Below, piece by piece: positions 1 to 8,028 of a stretch of 64,000 nucleotides of DNA. The DNA is from a virus. The stretch's first letter is position 1. Each line of letters begins with the position of its first letter. The DNA lies in IMG/VR virus record IMGVR_UViG_3300048921_000363, positions 22,752 through 86,751 of that record. One strand, written 5' to 3'. The notes under the pieces were generated by a model. The model worked only from the letters and a program-made list of their open reading frames with translations, had not been told where the DNA came from and did no database searches. A program made the translations under genes and the position numbers.

Positions 1-760
1 CGTGGCGGACGCCTGTGGGATATCGGTCAGTACGCCCCATTGCAGAATGAAGCCGCCCAGCCACGTCGGTAGCGCGACATAACCATTATCGCCGATCATC
101 ATCGAAACGCCGGCGCGCAGTTTTTTGGGGCTCACGGCCGTGCTGTCGTCCGTCCCCGTGTTGACTGCCAATTGGCTTGCGATGCGCACGAGCCCCAATA
201 TGCTTTCAGTGGCCTGTACCACCTTGGCGTTGATCGCCTGGAACACCCGCAACGCGCTCATGGGCTTGTTGGTGTCCGCACCGGTTTCCGCTTCGACCTG
301 ACTCGCGAAGGACACACCGTAGCCGGCCAGCGAGGTCGGCGTGGCGACTAGCGTTGACCAGTTCAGGGCCGAGAGGCCGCCACCGTTGCCATACAGCACG
401 CCCTCGACATAGACCCCGGTCGACGTGACGCGCACTCCGTTACCCGTACCGGAGGCCCACGGTGTCTGGCCCAATCCCATGTAGATGCAGTTGAGCGCGT
501 TGTTATTACCCCATGCACCCAGCCCGCCCAGAACAGGGCAAGCACCGGCATTGCTTCGCGCGTGAACGCCCCCCTCCCAAGACGGCACGGCGACGGCGAT
601 GACATCAAGACTGCTGCCGTTAAGCATGCGGATATTGCCGGCAACGTCACCGCCCGAAGTGGTCAACGCGTCGGTGATGCCATAACCGGCCAGCGTGGTG
701 GGACTGGAGCCGCTTTGCACAATGCCGCGCGCGTTGATCGTGACCTTGGTATAGGTGCCG
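1..760 (-). repeat. Inverted copy of prophage 2 tail-fibre segment (partner 43027-43790)
   Basis: The reverse complement of this stretch matches the + strand near 43027-43790 almost base for base. Both encode GTYTKVTINARG, then a GGLGAWGNNN block, and then the GADTNKPM and DDSTAVSPKKLRAGVSM blocks. Most differences are at third codon positions. The upstream parts of the two fibre genes are less similar, so the match starts inside the gene, as expected for module exchange. The extent is judged by eye. Confidence 0.8.
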
Positions 761-1269
761 GCCTCCTTGTTTAACGGCAGCACCTCCAGAATTGCCGCGT
801 CGACGAAGGCCCGGGTAGCCAGCACCACGGCCGGATCAATCTTGAGCTGAATATTGCCCGTGTTGCTGACAATAAAATTCATCCGCACGATCTGCGTCCG
901 GCCCGAGCCTTGCGACAGCAGGGGCTTGAAGCTCGGCGCGCAGTTGGCCACCGCGACCAGGTCGCCATCGGCGTCGTACAGGCCGATCTCGCGAATCCAC
1001 CGCCCGCCCTCGTCCGCCGGGATGACCTGCTCGGCAATCAGCACTGCCGGGTTGACCGGGTCGAGTAAAAGTCGATTGAGCGGCTTGCGCCGCCACTCGT
1101 TGATCAGCCTGGTCTGGCCCTCCGAGGGAATGACTGGGTCGACGTTGTTGGCATCACCCACGCCCATTTCGGTGATTTTCCAGGGTATGCCGAGCGCGTC
1201 GGCATTCGCCTGTTTGGCCATCCCCACCTTTGTGAGAATGGCGAAAAACTGCGTATTCGCATCAGTCAT
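1..1269 (-). CDS. Tail fibre protein (P2 gpH-like), 3' end outside window
   Basis: The gene starts with an ATG that overlaps the stop of the gpI gene (ATGA) and runs off the left edge after 423 codons. The N-terminal part resembles the conserved P2 tail-fibre N-terminus that attaches to the baseplate. The downstream part contains a fibre repeat (motif GYGITDALTTSGGDVAGNI) and is nearly identical to the prophage 2 fibre at 42524-44002, in opposite orientation. The protein should bind the cell surface receptor. The receptor-binding tip is missing from the window. Confidence 0.85.
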   Translation of the reverse strand, partial: MTDANTQFFAILTKVGMAKQANADALGIPWKITEMGVGDANNVDPVIPSEGQTRLINEWRRKPLNRLLLDPVNPAVLIAEQVIPADEGGRWIREIGLYDADGDLVAVANCAPSFKPLLSQGSGRTQIVRMNFIVSNTGNIQLKIDPAVVLATRAFVDAAILEVLPLNKEAGTYTKVTINARGIVQSGSSPTTLAGYGITDALTTSGGDVAGNIRMLNGSSLDVIAVAVPSWEGGVHARSNAGACPVLGGLGAWGNNNALNCIYMGLGQTPWASGTGNGVRVTSTGVYVEGVLYGNGGGLSALNWSTLVATPTSLAGYGVSFASQVEAETGADTNKPMSALRVFQAINAKVVQATESILGLVRIASQLAVNTGTDDSTAVSPKKLRAGVSMMIGDNGYVALPTWLGGFILQWGVLTDIPQASAT

Positions 1270-1871
1270 GGATAGATGTCCAGAGTGTCTATGGTGTGTT
1301 CGCGCCCAACCACGCCGAAGCTGCCCGTGACTTCGATGTCACGCATCACTGGTGGGTACACGTCGATCTCGTCGCCTTCGTAGAGGGACGCTGCAATGTT
1401 CAGATGACCTTGAGTTTCAAGGCTGATAGCCAGCCCGGTGAGCTGCCGACTGACCGGCTTGGCGTCATCGATCAAGCGTTCCAGCTCGAGGTACATTTCC
1501 TCGGTGATGCCTGTGTCGAGGACACCAACCTTTAGCGCGAAGGTGCCCGGCACGCCCTCCGGCTTGGTCTGCCACCATTCCAGCACCTCAATCAGGTAGC
1601 CAAGCGGTTCGACCACCCGGCGCAGCGCGCCGATGGTGCCCTTGTGCTTGTGGATATAGAACGATGCCTTGATCGCGGCGCGCTTGACCGGCTCCGGCCA
1701 CGCCGGATCCCAGCGGTCGACGGACCAGGCCCAAGCCAGGTGTGGCAGCAAATGCACGGGACAGGTGTCGGGGTTGTACAGCGTGCGTAACGGAATCAAC
1801 GTGGTCTCAGCGAAGGTCGCTTCGATACCCCGTTCCAATGGAGTGCTGTTGAGCGGCAAGAGACTGCGCAT
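1266..1871 (-). CDS. Baseplate protein gpI (P2 family)
   Basis: This 201-residue protein belongs to the P2 gpI tail/baseplate family, a component of the baseplate at the tip of a contractile tail. It has the family block LRTLYNPDTCPVHLLPHLAW near residue 30, followed by the RRVVEPLGY segment. Its prophage 2 counterpart (41905-42531) is similar throughout. It overlaps the tail fibre gene by 4 bp and starts just before the gpJ stop, giving the standard J-I-H order. Confidence 0.9.
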   Translation of the reverse strand: MRSLLPLNSTPLERGIEATFAETTLIPLRTLYNPDTCPVHLLPHLAWAWSVDRWDPAWPEPVKRAAIKASFYIHKHKGTIGALRRVVEPLGYLIEVLEWWQTKPEGVPGTFALKVGVLDTGITEEMYLELERLIDDAKPVSRQLTGLAISLETQGHLNIAASLYEGDEIDVYPPVMRDIEVTGSFGVVGREHTIDTLDIYP

Positions 1872-2756
1872 TTAACCTCCCAGTACGACGGTGTAACCCG
1901 TGCAGTAAGCGGCCTGTGCCTTGGTGGGTTTCAAATCCTGCCAATCCTTGAGCTCGACCCGCCCGACGCCGGCGACATGCAGCTGCGCATCGACACCGGA
2001 CCGAGCCACCTCGACGCCCAGGCGGCGCCGAGGATTGATCCAGGCCTCCAACCGACGGATCGCCTCCGTGAGCGCGGCGTCGTTCTCCGGGCCGCTGCCC
2101 TTCATGTGCAGAACGGCATCCACGCGATAACGCAGGATCTCGGTGCCGCGCACGGTGACGCGGTCACCGACAGGGCGCACGTCATCGTCATTCACGGCCG
2201 CCGCGACCAAGGCCAGCAACTCCGGCCCGGCCGTCCCGTCGCCTTCCAGTCCCAGCACCGTGACGTCGACGCAGGCCGGCGCCGGACTTTCGGCCGTCGC
2301 ATCGGCCACCAGCGCCGAGGCGTTCCGAGCATGGAGGATGTAGCTGTTGCGCGGCCCGGCTGTGGTCAGTCCTTCGTAGGCCAGCTGCACCCGTTCACGC
2401 AGCGCATCGTGGGACTCCATCACCGCCTCCACCGGCGGCACGGCCAACGGGTCCGCCGCCTGGATAACCAAGCGTTTGAGGTTGACGTTGGCGGCCAGGT
2501 GATCCAGATCAGTGCCGGTGGCATAGGCCAACAACTGGGCCTTCGCCGCGTCGTTGACTCTCGCCCGATTGCCGAGCTTGATGTAGCTGCCGACCTCCAG
2601 CAGCTTGGTCACCGGATCGCTCTCCAGCGAGGCCGTCCAGTTCTGCCCCATGTGCCCACGAAACACGCCGAGCGCTTCGCTGTACGTATCTTCGAAATCC
2701 AGCGGCTCCAGCACGTCCGGCGCCGGCAGCTCCGACAGATCTACCAGGGTACTCAT
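1872..2756 (-). CDS. Baseplate wedge protein gpJ (P2 family)
   Basis: This 294-residue baseplate J-like protein carries the conserved block ending AGPRNSYILHARNASALVAD. It forms the baseplate wedge with gpW and gpI. I chose the ATG at 2756 because it overlaps the gpW stop as ATGA and has GGAGG seven bases upstream; a GTG six bases earlier is possible. The prophage 2 homologue is at 40997-41908 with the same neighbours. Confidence 0.9.
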   Translation of the reverse strand: MSTLVDLSELPAPDVLEPLDFEDTYSEALGVFRGHMGQNWTASLESDPVTKLLEVGSYIKLGNRARVNDAAKAQLLAYATGTDLDHLAANVNLKRLVIQAADPLAVPPVEAVMESHDALRERVQLAYEGLTTAGPRNSYILHARNASALVADATAESPAPACVDVTVLGLEGDGTAGPELLALVAAAVNDDDVRPVGDRVTVRGTEILRYRVDAVLHMKGSGPENDAALTEAIRRLEAWINPRRRLGVEVARSGVDAQLHVAGVGRVELKDWQDLKPTKAQAAYCTGYTVVLGG

Positions 2757-3079
2757 ACCCACACCTCCAACGTGCCGCGTTCACCGAGGTACTCGCCGCT
2801 GATCTTGAAATTGATTTGACCGCCCAGGACGGAGACCACCACGACGCGCTCAAGCTTGAGCCGTGGCTCCCATTGGTTGAGCGCCCGCACAGCCTCAGCC
2901 TGCGCCGCGCTTTTCCAGCCTTCGTTGATGGGCAGGTCGACCATGCGCCGTAGCTTGCTGCCGTACTCCGGCCGTTCGCGACGGCTCAGCAGCGGTGTGC
3001 CGAGGATGTCCCCAACCGACTGACGTAAATGCTCGATACCGGAGATGGGCTGCCCGGTGTGGCGATCCATTCCGATCAT
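2753..3079 (-). CDS. Baseplate protein gpW (P2 family, gp25-like)
   Basis: This 108-residue homologue of P2 gpW and the T4 gp25-type lysozyme-fold baseplate proteins shows the family signature SVGDILGTPLLSRRERPEYG followed by the segment around LPINEGW. It joins the central baseplate hub to the wedge. It lies directly upstream of gpJ with a 4-bp overlap. The prophage 2 homologue is 40656-41000. Confidence 0.9.
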   Translation of the reverse strand: MIGMDRHTGQPISGIEHLRQSVGDILGTPLLSRRERPEYGSKLRRMVDLPINEGWKSAAQAEAVRALNQWEPRLKLERVVVVSVLGGQINFKISGEYLGERGTLEVWV

Positions 3080-3084
3080 CGGGT

Positions 3085-3348
3085 TTACTCCTTGAGCTGC
3101 TCGTATTCAGGGTGGGCCTTGAGACACTTCAGCGCGATGTCATCGCCCGCCTCGACCGAGACCAGGCTCTTGATCACGGGAAGCATGCGACCGTCCGGAA
3201 GGATCACCGTGCGTGAGCTGTAGAGGGTGTCGCGGAACTTGATAAACTGGTCAGAGGTTTGTCCGGGGAATCCCTGAGCAACAGGGACAAGCCCTGATAC
3301 TGGCTGGGCATCCACAATCGCCTCGACTTCAGGTTTGGCCTTAGTCAT
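3085..3348 (-). CDS. Hypothetical phage protein between V and W
   Basis: An 87-residue acidic protein of unrecognised family sits between the gpV and gpW genes in the same direction, and it has no counterpart at this place in prophage 2. An intrinsic terminator (3366-3388) stands between it and gpV, so its dose relative to gpV may be limited. No membrane segment or metal-binding motif is visible. Placement suggests a small tail or baseplate accessory protein, but this is inference. Confidence 0.65.
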   Translation of the reverse strand: MTKAKPEVEAIVDAQPVSGLVPVAQGFPGQTSDQFIKFRDTLYSSRTVILPDGRMLPVIKSLVSVEAGDDIALKCLKAHPEYEQLKE

Positions 3349-3365
3349 AAATATCTCCAGGCATG

Positions 3366-3388
3366 AAAAAGCCCGCGCACGGCGGGCT
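3366..3388 (-). terminator. Intrinsic terminator after gpV, inside the late operon
   Basis: A stem AGCCCGC/GCGGGCT with a 5-base loop is followed on the minus strand by five T residues. It lies between gpV and the 87-residue gene, so it would attenuate rather than end the late transcript. Confidence 0.7.
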
Positions 3389-3403
3389 GGGTGGATGGGG
3401 TGA

Positions 3404-3991
3404 TCAATGTTTGTGGTTGGCAGTGTTGCCGGTAGTGTCCAGGATTGCGCCGTCGCTGGTGATGTTCTGCGTGGCGTGCAGTGGCCCGTCGATATTGACC
3501 GGTCCCTTGATGTTCACTTTCCCTTCGAGTTCGATCGTTCCCGACTTCACGGTGACAGCGTTGTCGGTTACCTCGGCCTGGGTCGCCCCGACCTTGATGG
3601 TGACCGTGCCGGTCGGCAGGGTGATGCTGTAAATGCTGTCCTGCCAGTCGTAGACCAGACGCCCGCCATCCTCGAAATGCCAGACTTCGACGTGGTCGCG
3701 GTTGTCCGGTGGCGGGCCACCGTTACCATACAGGCCAGGAATGAATGTGCCCTGTGCCACGTCACCGCTAGCACTGATCAGGGTGCCCTGCTCGTTCAGG
3801 CTCGGCGCTCGCCAGTGACGCGCCTTGCCTGCAGCGACGCTGTGCCAGCGCACCCAGCCGCTGACCCATTCACCGTCCGACACGCGGCAGGCCGGTGGTG
3901 ATGAGGTAAGGTCGACTGCGACCACATAGCAGTCCTTGACCAATCCGGCGAGCATGCGGTCATGCTGCGCCGCGACGTAACTGGCACTCAT
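3404..3991 (-). CDS. Baseplate spike/assembly protein gpV (P2 family)
   Basis: This 195-residue gpV/gp45-type baseplate spike protein has an OB-like N-terminal half followed by the repetitive C-terminal segment TVKSGTIELEGKVNIKGPVN, typical of the trimeric beta-helix spike that pierces the outer membrane. It ends in a histidine pair (NTANHKH), seen in metal-capped spikes. I chose the ATG at 3991 because it overlaps the upstream gene's stop (ATGA); an in-frame extension to 4075 would overlap that gene heavily. Confidence 0.9.
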   Translation of the reverse strand: MSASYVAAQHDRMLAGLVKDCYVVAVDLTSSPPACRVSDGEWVSGWVRWHSVAAGKARHWRAPSLNEQGTLISASGDVAQGTFIPGLYGNGGPPPDNRDHVEVWHFEDGGRLVYDWQDSIYSITLPTGTVTIKVGATQAEVTDNAVTVKSGTIELEGKVNIKGPVNIDGPLHATQNITSDGAILDTTGNTANHKH

Positions 3992-4509
3992 GGCACGTCC
4001 TCCGGACGGAACGGACCATCGCCCGGTTCGATGTTCAGCATCAGGGTGCCCGGTGGCTGATCCGGCCATGGCCATTCGGCGTCACCGAGGTAAATCTGCT
4101 GTGTCCACTCCACCACCCAGACGGTGTAGCCGTCCAACTCGGGCTTAGTCCAGTCCGGTATGGCCTGCACGAACTCGGCCGGTTCGACCCGCACACCCCA
4201 GCTCTGCATGCGCAGCAGTGCGGCAAGGTGGCCGGCCAGAAACACCGCCTGCTGATGGTGATCCGGCTGGATAGGATCAGTGATGACCCGCGCCTCGAAC
4301 TTATAGGCCAAACCAGTTTCGCCCGTTCCCGGGTCAAGTCCCGGCTCCATCTCGGCCAGCTCAATCAGCACCGCCGGCAACGGTAGGCGATCCAGGTCAT
4401 TCGGCCACATGGTCACGGCCTGCAGACTCGGGAAGTGATCCTGAATGCGCCGCTCAATGGCGTGATACAACTGCTCAAGACTGAACGGCTCGTCGACTTG
4501 ATCCGTCAC
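3988..4509 (-). CDS. Hypothetical tail-completion-like protein
   Basis: This 173-residue protein lies between the Z-like minor tail gene and gpV, overlapping gpV by 4 bp. No catalytic motif or membrane segment is visible, and the C-terminus is rich in proline, glutamate and aspartate. Position and size fit the tail-terminator or tail-completion proteins that close the tail at the head-proximal end in mosaic phages. This is inferred from gene order only; I do not recognise the family with certainty. Confidence 0.6.
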   Translation of the reverse strand: MTDQVDEPFSLEQLYHAIERRIQDHFPSLQAVTMWPNDLDRLPLPAVLIELAEMEPGLDPGTGETGLAYKFEARVITDPIQPDHHQQAVFLAGHLAALLRMQSWGVRVEPAEFVQAIPDWTKPELDGYTVWVVEWTQQIYLGDAEWPWPDQPPGTLMLNIEPGDGPFRPEDVP

Positions 4510-4510
4510 G

Positions 4511-5167
4511 TCATTTCCCCCTCAGATGCTTCTGCAACTCAAAGTTGAGTTCCTGCTGCAGGACGTGCAGCAACTGTTCGTCGGCCTTGCGGATCCAGCT
4601 CTCGAAATGTGGCCGTGCCTGCTCCAGCGACACCTTGGCTTTCGCCAGTGGAAAGCGGCTGCCGTGTTCGGCGATCCAACCCGAACTGGCCCCGCCTGCC
4701 CCGCTGACATCGCTGTCGGGGTAGTCACTGGCGTCGAAATGCTTGCTGGCTGTGCGGATCCAGACATCCGCACTGTTGCCGTAGACCTTCTTGAAGAACG
4801 CCCCCTGAAAGCGCCGACCGGCCACCGACACACCGGACCGACTCTGCCGAGGACGACCGATGCGGCTGGCCTCCATGGCGTTGAGGCCGAACCAAAGCTT
4901 GCCGCTGTTCGCGCCACCGCTGACCGGGTAAGCTCGCAGCCGCTGCCGCACAGCAGCCACCGCAATGCGCTCCTGTCGGCCAACGGCGCGGGCAATTTGC
5001 GTAGCGAGCCATCGCAGGGTTTTGTTGATGGCTCGCCGCTGTGCAGCAGCAGCGGCCTTGGGCACCAGGGCGGCGAAATCCTGAAAGGCTTTCAGGTCTG
5101 CCGCCGAAGTCTGCAAGGAGATCATCCCACCGCCGGTCGAGGGTTTGAAGTAGCTGCCCACGCTCAT
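4511..5167 (-). CDS. Minor tail protein Z-like / virion morphogenesis protein
   Basis: This 218-residue basic protein resembles the lambda GpZ-type prophage minor tail family. It has an N-terminal amphipathic region with AQRRAINKTLRWLATQIARA and a central SKHFDASDYP region. Such proteins sit at the head-tail interface or tail terminus. Its ATG overlaps the stop of the head-tail joining gene, and it is followed two bases later by the next gene, so translation is coupled. Confidence 0.7.
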   Translation of the reverse strand: MSVGSYFKPSTGGGMISLQTSAADLKAFQDFAALVPKAAAAAQRRAINKTLRWLATQIARAVGRQERIAVAAVRQRLRAYPVSGGANSGKLWFGLNAMEASRIGRPRQSRSGVSVAGRRFQGAFFKKVYGNSADVWIRTASKHFDASDYPDSDVSGAGGASSGWIAEHGSRFPLAKAKVSLEQARPHFESWIRKADEQLLHVLQQELNFELQKHLRGK

Positions 5168-5484
5168 GGCCGTTTCCTCAGGATCAAGGCGACAAGTCCG
5201 TCACCGCCCGGTTCCAGCTGCAGCAGGTCGTAGTCGCCGCCACCGTCCAGCTCCGGCAGATCCACGCTGACCAGCAATCCCCTTTTCAGTCCGTGCGAAT
5301 CACGGACGCGGATCTCGAACTTCGGCTCACGCAACGCCGTTTTGAGGCTGCCCATCTTGGGTTGCATCCACGGCGCGGCGAACATGCCCAGCACCGGTTC
5401 GTCGCAGCCCTCGATCCGGGCCTTGTCGCCGAGCGTTTCGAACACCGTGTCATCGATGTCCTCCAGCAACTCGCGAAAAGACAT
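5164..5484 (-). CDS. Head-tail joining protein (lambda FII-like)
   Basis: This 106-residue protein matches the lambda FII-like family in size, position and its all-beta character. FII attaches the tail to the finished head. I chose the ATG at 5484 (MSFRELLEDIDDTVFETLG), two bases after the capsid stop; the longer reading frame to 5526 would start inside the capsid gene. The C-terminus overlaps the Z-like gene by 4 bp. Confidence 0.7.
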   Translation of the reverse strand: MSFRELLEDIDDTVFETLGDKARIEGCDEPVLGMFAAPWMQPKMGSLKTALREPKFEIRVRDSHGLKRGLLVSVDLPELDGGGDYDLLQLEPGGDGLVALILRKRP

Positions 5485-5486
5485 GA

Positions 5487-6482
5487 TCAGAGCTCCAGAA
5501 GAACCTGTGCACGAGGACGAGTGCACAGGTGCAGCGGGTTGGACTGGGCCTCACCGGCCACGCCCTTGTTGAATGGCAGAGGTTCGAGCTTGCTGTAATA
5601 AGGCAAACCTTCGGTGTTGACCGTTTCCATGTAGTCGGCCGGTGCGAAGGTGGAGATGTAAAGATCAGGCACGCCTTCCGGCACCAGCAGCGCCTTGTCA
5701 TCGTGGACGAACGAAACGCCCGCAACTTTGCCGCGATAGCGCTCCCAGACAATCCCGCCGAATTCAAAGCTTTCTCGCGCATCACCACGTAATGCGGCAG
5801 CCTGCAGAGTATTCAGATAGGTGTCTGTGACCGATTTGTGGGAGATCAGTTTGCTCCAGAAGTTTTTGCCGCAGAATGCGCGCGAGCCGGAGCTAGTCAC
5901 GCTGCCCAGGGCATCTTCCTGCATGTCCAACGCTTCGCCGGCACGCTCGCGCACATTCGTATCGAGATTGTTCAGGCCCATCGACATTTTCTGGCGGTTG
6001 ACGCCAAAGGATTTGTAGATGTCCAACAGCACCGTCTTACCATCGGCATCCAACACCTGGCCGTTCAATGCGCCCATGCGCTGAAATTCGTGGGTGGCGT
6101 CCAACTGCCGCCGCGCCTTTGCCAGACGCTTGTTGACCACATCCTGTACAGACTGAAGCTCAGTGCGCGTTCCGAACGCGCGGATACCTTGAATCTCGTC
6201 GGCCTTGATGGTGAAGCGTTCCGGCAGGTGCACAGTATTGAAGGGGATCAGCGTCCGCTTGCTTGCGCCGACCACCAGACCAGAGGTGCCGCGCTCCCCT
6301 GCTGGGACCAGTGCCAGGGTGTCACCGTCTTTCTCGATCTGCACGGTCAGGGTGGTGGTGCCTTCCTCGCGGAACAGGCCAAGGCTGCTGATGCGGCCCG
6401 GCAGGTATTCCTGCTCGTTGATCGCAGCGGTCAGCGAGGGGACGCTGAAAGCATCGTCTTCAAAAATGGCGATATCGGCCAT
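5487..6482 (-). CDS. Major capsid protein (lambda gpE family)
   Basis: This 331-residue HK97-fold major head protein of the lambda E family forms the icosahedral shell. The start MADIAIFEDDAFSVPSLTAA and the block KRTLIPFNTVHLPERFTIKA are typical. It is preceded by the decoration protein gene and an intrinsic terminator. The length is close to the 341 residues of lambda gpE. Confidence 0.92.
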   Translation of the reverse strand: MADIAIFEDDAFSVPSLTAAINEQEYLPGRISSLGLFREEGTTTLTVQIEKDGDTLALVPAGERGTSGLVVGASKRTLIPFNTVHLPERFTIKADEIQGIRAFGTRTELQSVQDVVNKRLAKARRQLDATHEFQRMGALNGQVLDADGKTVLLDIYKSFGVNRQKMSMGLNNLDTNVRERAGEALDMQEDALGSVTSSGSRAFCGKNFWSKLISHKSVTDTYLNTLQAAALRGDARESFEFGGIVWERYRGKVAGVSFVHDDKALLVPEGVPDLYISTFAPADYMETVNTEGLPYYSKLEPLPFNKGVAGEAQSNPLHLCTRPRAQVLLEL

Positions 6483-6500
6483 GAGTATTCTCCAGAAACG

Positions 6501-6523
6501 AAAAATCCCGCACTCAGCGGGAT
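6501..6523 (-). terminator. Intrinsic terminator between decoration and major capsid genes
   Basis: A stem ATCCCGC/GCGGGAT with loop ACTCA is followed on the minus strand by a run of T residues. It lies between gpD and gpE in the same operon and is therefore an attenuator or RNA-processing hairpin. Confidence 0.7.
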
Positions 6524-6544
6524 GTATATAAGTGAGGGATCGAC

Positions 6545-6889
6545 TTAACGGACGATCACGAAATGAGTGGCGAGGGCCTTCTCGGCGGCCAGATCCAGGC
6601 CGGTCAGATGGGCTTCGCTGACCTCGGCCAGCCGCACCACCGCGCGACCGCGCCGCACGACATCGGACTCACCGAGCGGGCCGTAGAGAATGGCAACAGC
6701 GTTTTCCGTGCCGTCTTCTGCAGTCGGGCTGTACGGGGCGAATTCGCTGCTCGCAGTTACCAGTCCGAGGATCTGTCCGGGCTCCAGCGCCGGGCCTGCC
6801 GCGACGTTGATCGCTTCGCGGGAGATGTTGCCGGCGCCCTCGGACAGCAGGAATTCGCCTGCGTGCATCGGTTCCAGTTTGGAGGTCAT
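6545..6889 (-). CDS. Head decoration protein (lambda gpD family)
   Basis: This 114-residue trimeric capsid-stabilising protein matches lambda gpD (110 residues). The N-terminus MTSKLEPMHAGEFLLSEGAG and the block GQILGLVTASSEFAPYSPTA are diagnostic. The start is set by a strong AAAGGAG eight bases upstream and by the ATGA overlap with the protease stop. The protein adds to expanded heads and reinforces them against internal DNA pressure. Confidence 0.92.
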   Translation of the reverse strand: MTSKLEPMHAGEFLLSEGAGNISREAINVAAGPALEPGQILGLVTASSEFAPYSPTAEDGTENAVAILYGPLGESDVVRRGRAVVRLAEVSEAHLTGLDLAAEKALATHFVIVR

Positions 6890-8028
6890 GGTCTTGCTCC
6901 TTTCGAGGTTGGGGACTGTGCGGCCTGACGGGCCGCCCAGATCGAGGACGGATCGGGTTGTTTGGCTTGAATTTTGAGCGGCGGGTCTTCGTTCTGCGGC
7001 AAGCTGTTGTCGATCTCGAAGCCCCCGCCTTTGCCCACGACTTTGTCGAAGAGCCGCGCACGCACGGCGCTGGCATCCAGTCCGGCCTGCACAAACTCCA
7101 CCGCGAACTCTGGCAACCGGGCGGCCACGCACAGATCGCGGATCGATTTGGCCTGAGTGATGGCGGCCTTCACCGTCGCCTCATCGACCAACTTGGTGGT
7201 GGCCAGCAGTGGCTCGATGAGGTTGCTCATTCCGCCCTGGTTACAAGACTTGCTGATCAGCAGAGCCAGCGCCGCTGCATCCGCACCTGGCTCCGTTGGT
7301 TCAGGATCGTCGATCACAGGTTCGGTCGGCTTCGCGGGTTCGTTGAGCAGATCCAGCAACGCCTGGGGAGTGTGCTGGTACTTCTGCATCACCGTGCCCT
7401 GCCCCAGGCACGCTTTGATCTGTACACCGTCGCCGACCTCGTCGGCCAACCCGAGGGCCACCGCTTCGCGGGCCGTCAGCCAGGTCTCTGCATTGACCAG
7501 ACGCCGCAGCTCGACTTCGTCGATGTTCGGAGCCTTGGCCTTGTAGGCCGTGATGATGAGTTCCAGCGCTTGATCCAGCGCGGTCGCGACCTTGCGCATG
7601 TCCTCGGCATCACCCGAGGCATACGTCCAGGGATTGTGGATCATCAGTGCGGCGTTTTCCGCGATTACCACGCGATGAGCGCCGCAAACTGCAACGCTCG
7701 CGGCACTGGCAGCCAAGGCATCGACGCGGCCGGTGCAGCGTTCGCCCAAACGCTTTAGGGCGTTATTAATGGCAAGACCGTCGAACAGGTCGCCGCCGAT
7801 GCTGTTGAACGCCACAACAATCGGTGATGTACCGTCATCCAGCTCGGCGAGATCGCGCACAAACTGATTGGCGGTGATGCCCCAAGTGCCGATCTCACCG
7901 TAGACGTACACCTCGATAGTGCTTTGTTCTGCTTCACCGCTGGCCCGGAGGCTGTACCAGTGTTTGTCTTGCATGGGCGGTTGCCCGTCCAGTTTGTTGA
8001 AGATCCGTAGTGGGAACGGCGGTTTCAT
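6886..8028 (-). CDS. Head maturation protease (ClpP/S49-like, lambda gpC role)
   Basis: This 380-residue serine protease has a ClpP-like fold. It shows an oxyanion loop FNSIGGDLFDG near residue 75, the nucleophile-serine helix ALAASAASVAV near residue 107, and the catalytic histidine in MIHNPWTYASGD near residue 130. The C-terminal 150 residues probably act as scaffold, as lambda C/Nu3 does. It lies between the portal and decoration genes with ATGA overlaps on both sides. Confidence 0.9.
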   Translation of the reverse strand: MKPPFPLRIFNKLDGQPPMQDKHWYSLRASGEAEQSTIEVYVYGEIGTWGITANQFVRDLAELDDGTSPIVVAFNSIGGDLFDGLAINNALKRLGERCTGRVDALAASAASVAVCGAHRVVIAENAALMIHNPWTYASGDAEDMRKVATALDQALELIITAYKAKAPNIDEVELRRLVNAETWLTAREAVALGLADEVGDGVQIKACLGQGTVMQKYQHTPQALLDLLNEPAKPTEPVIDDPEPTEPGADAAALALLISKSCNQGGMSNLIEPLLATTKLVDEATVKAAITQAKSIRDLCVAARLPEFAVEFVQAGLDASAVRARLFDKVVGKGGGFEIDNSLPQNEDPPLKIQAKQPDPSSIWAARQAAQSPTSKGARP

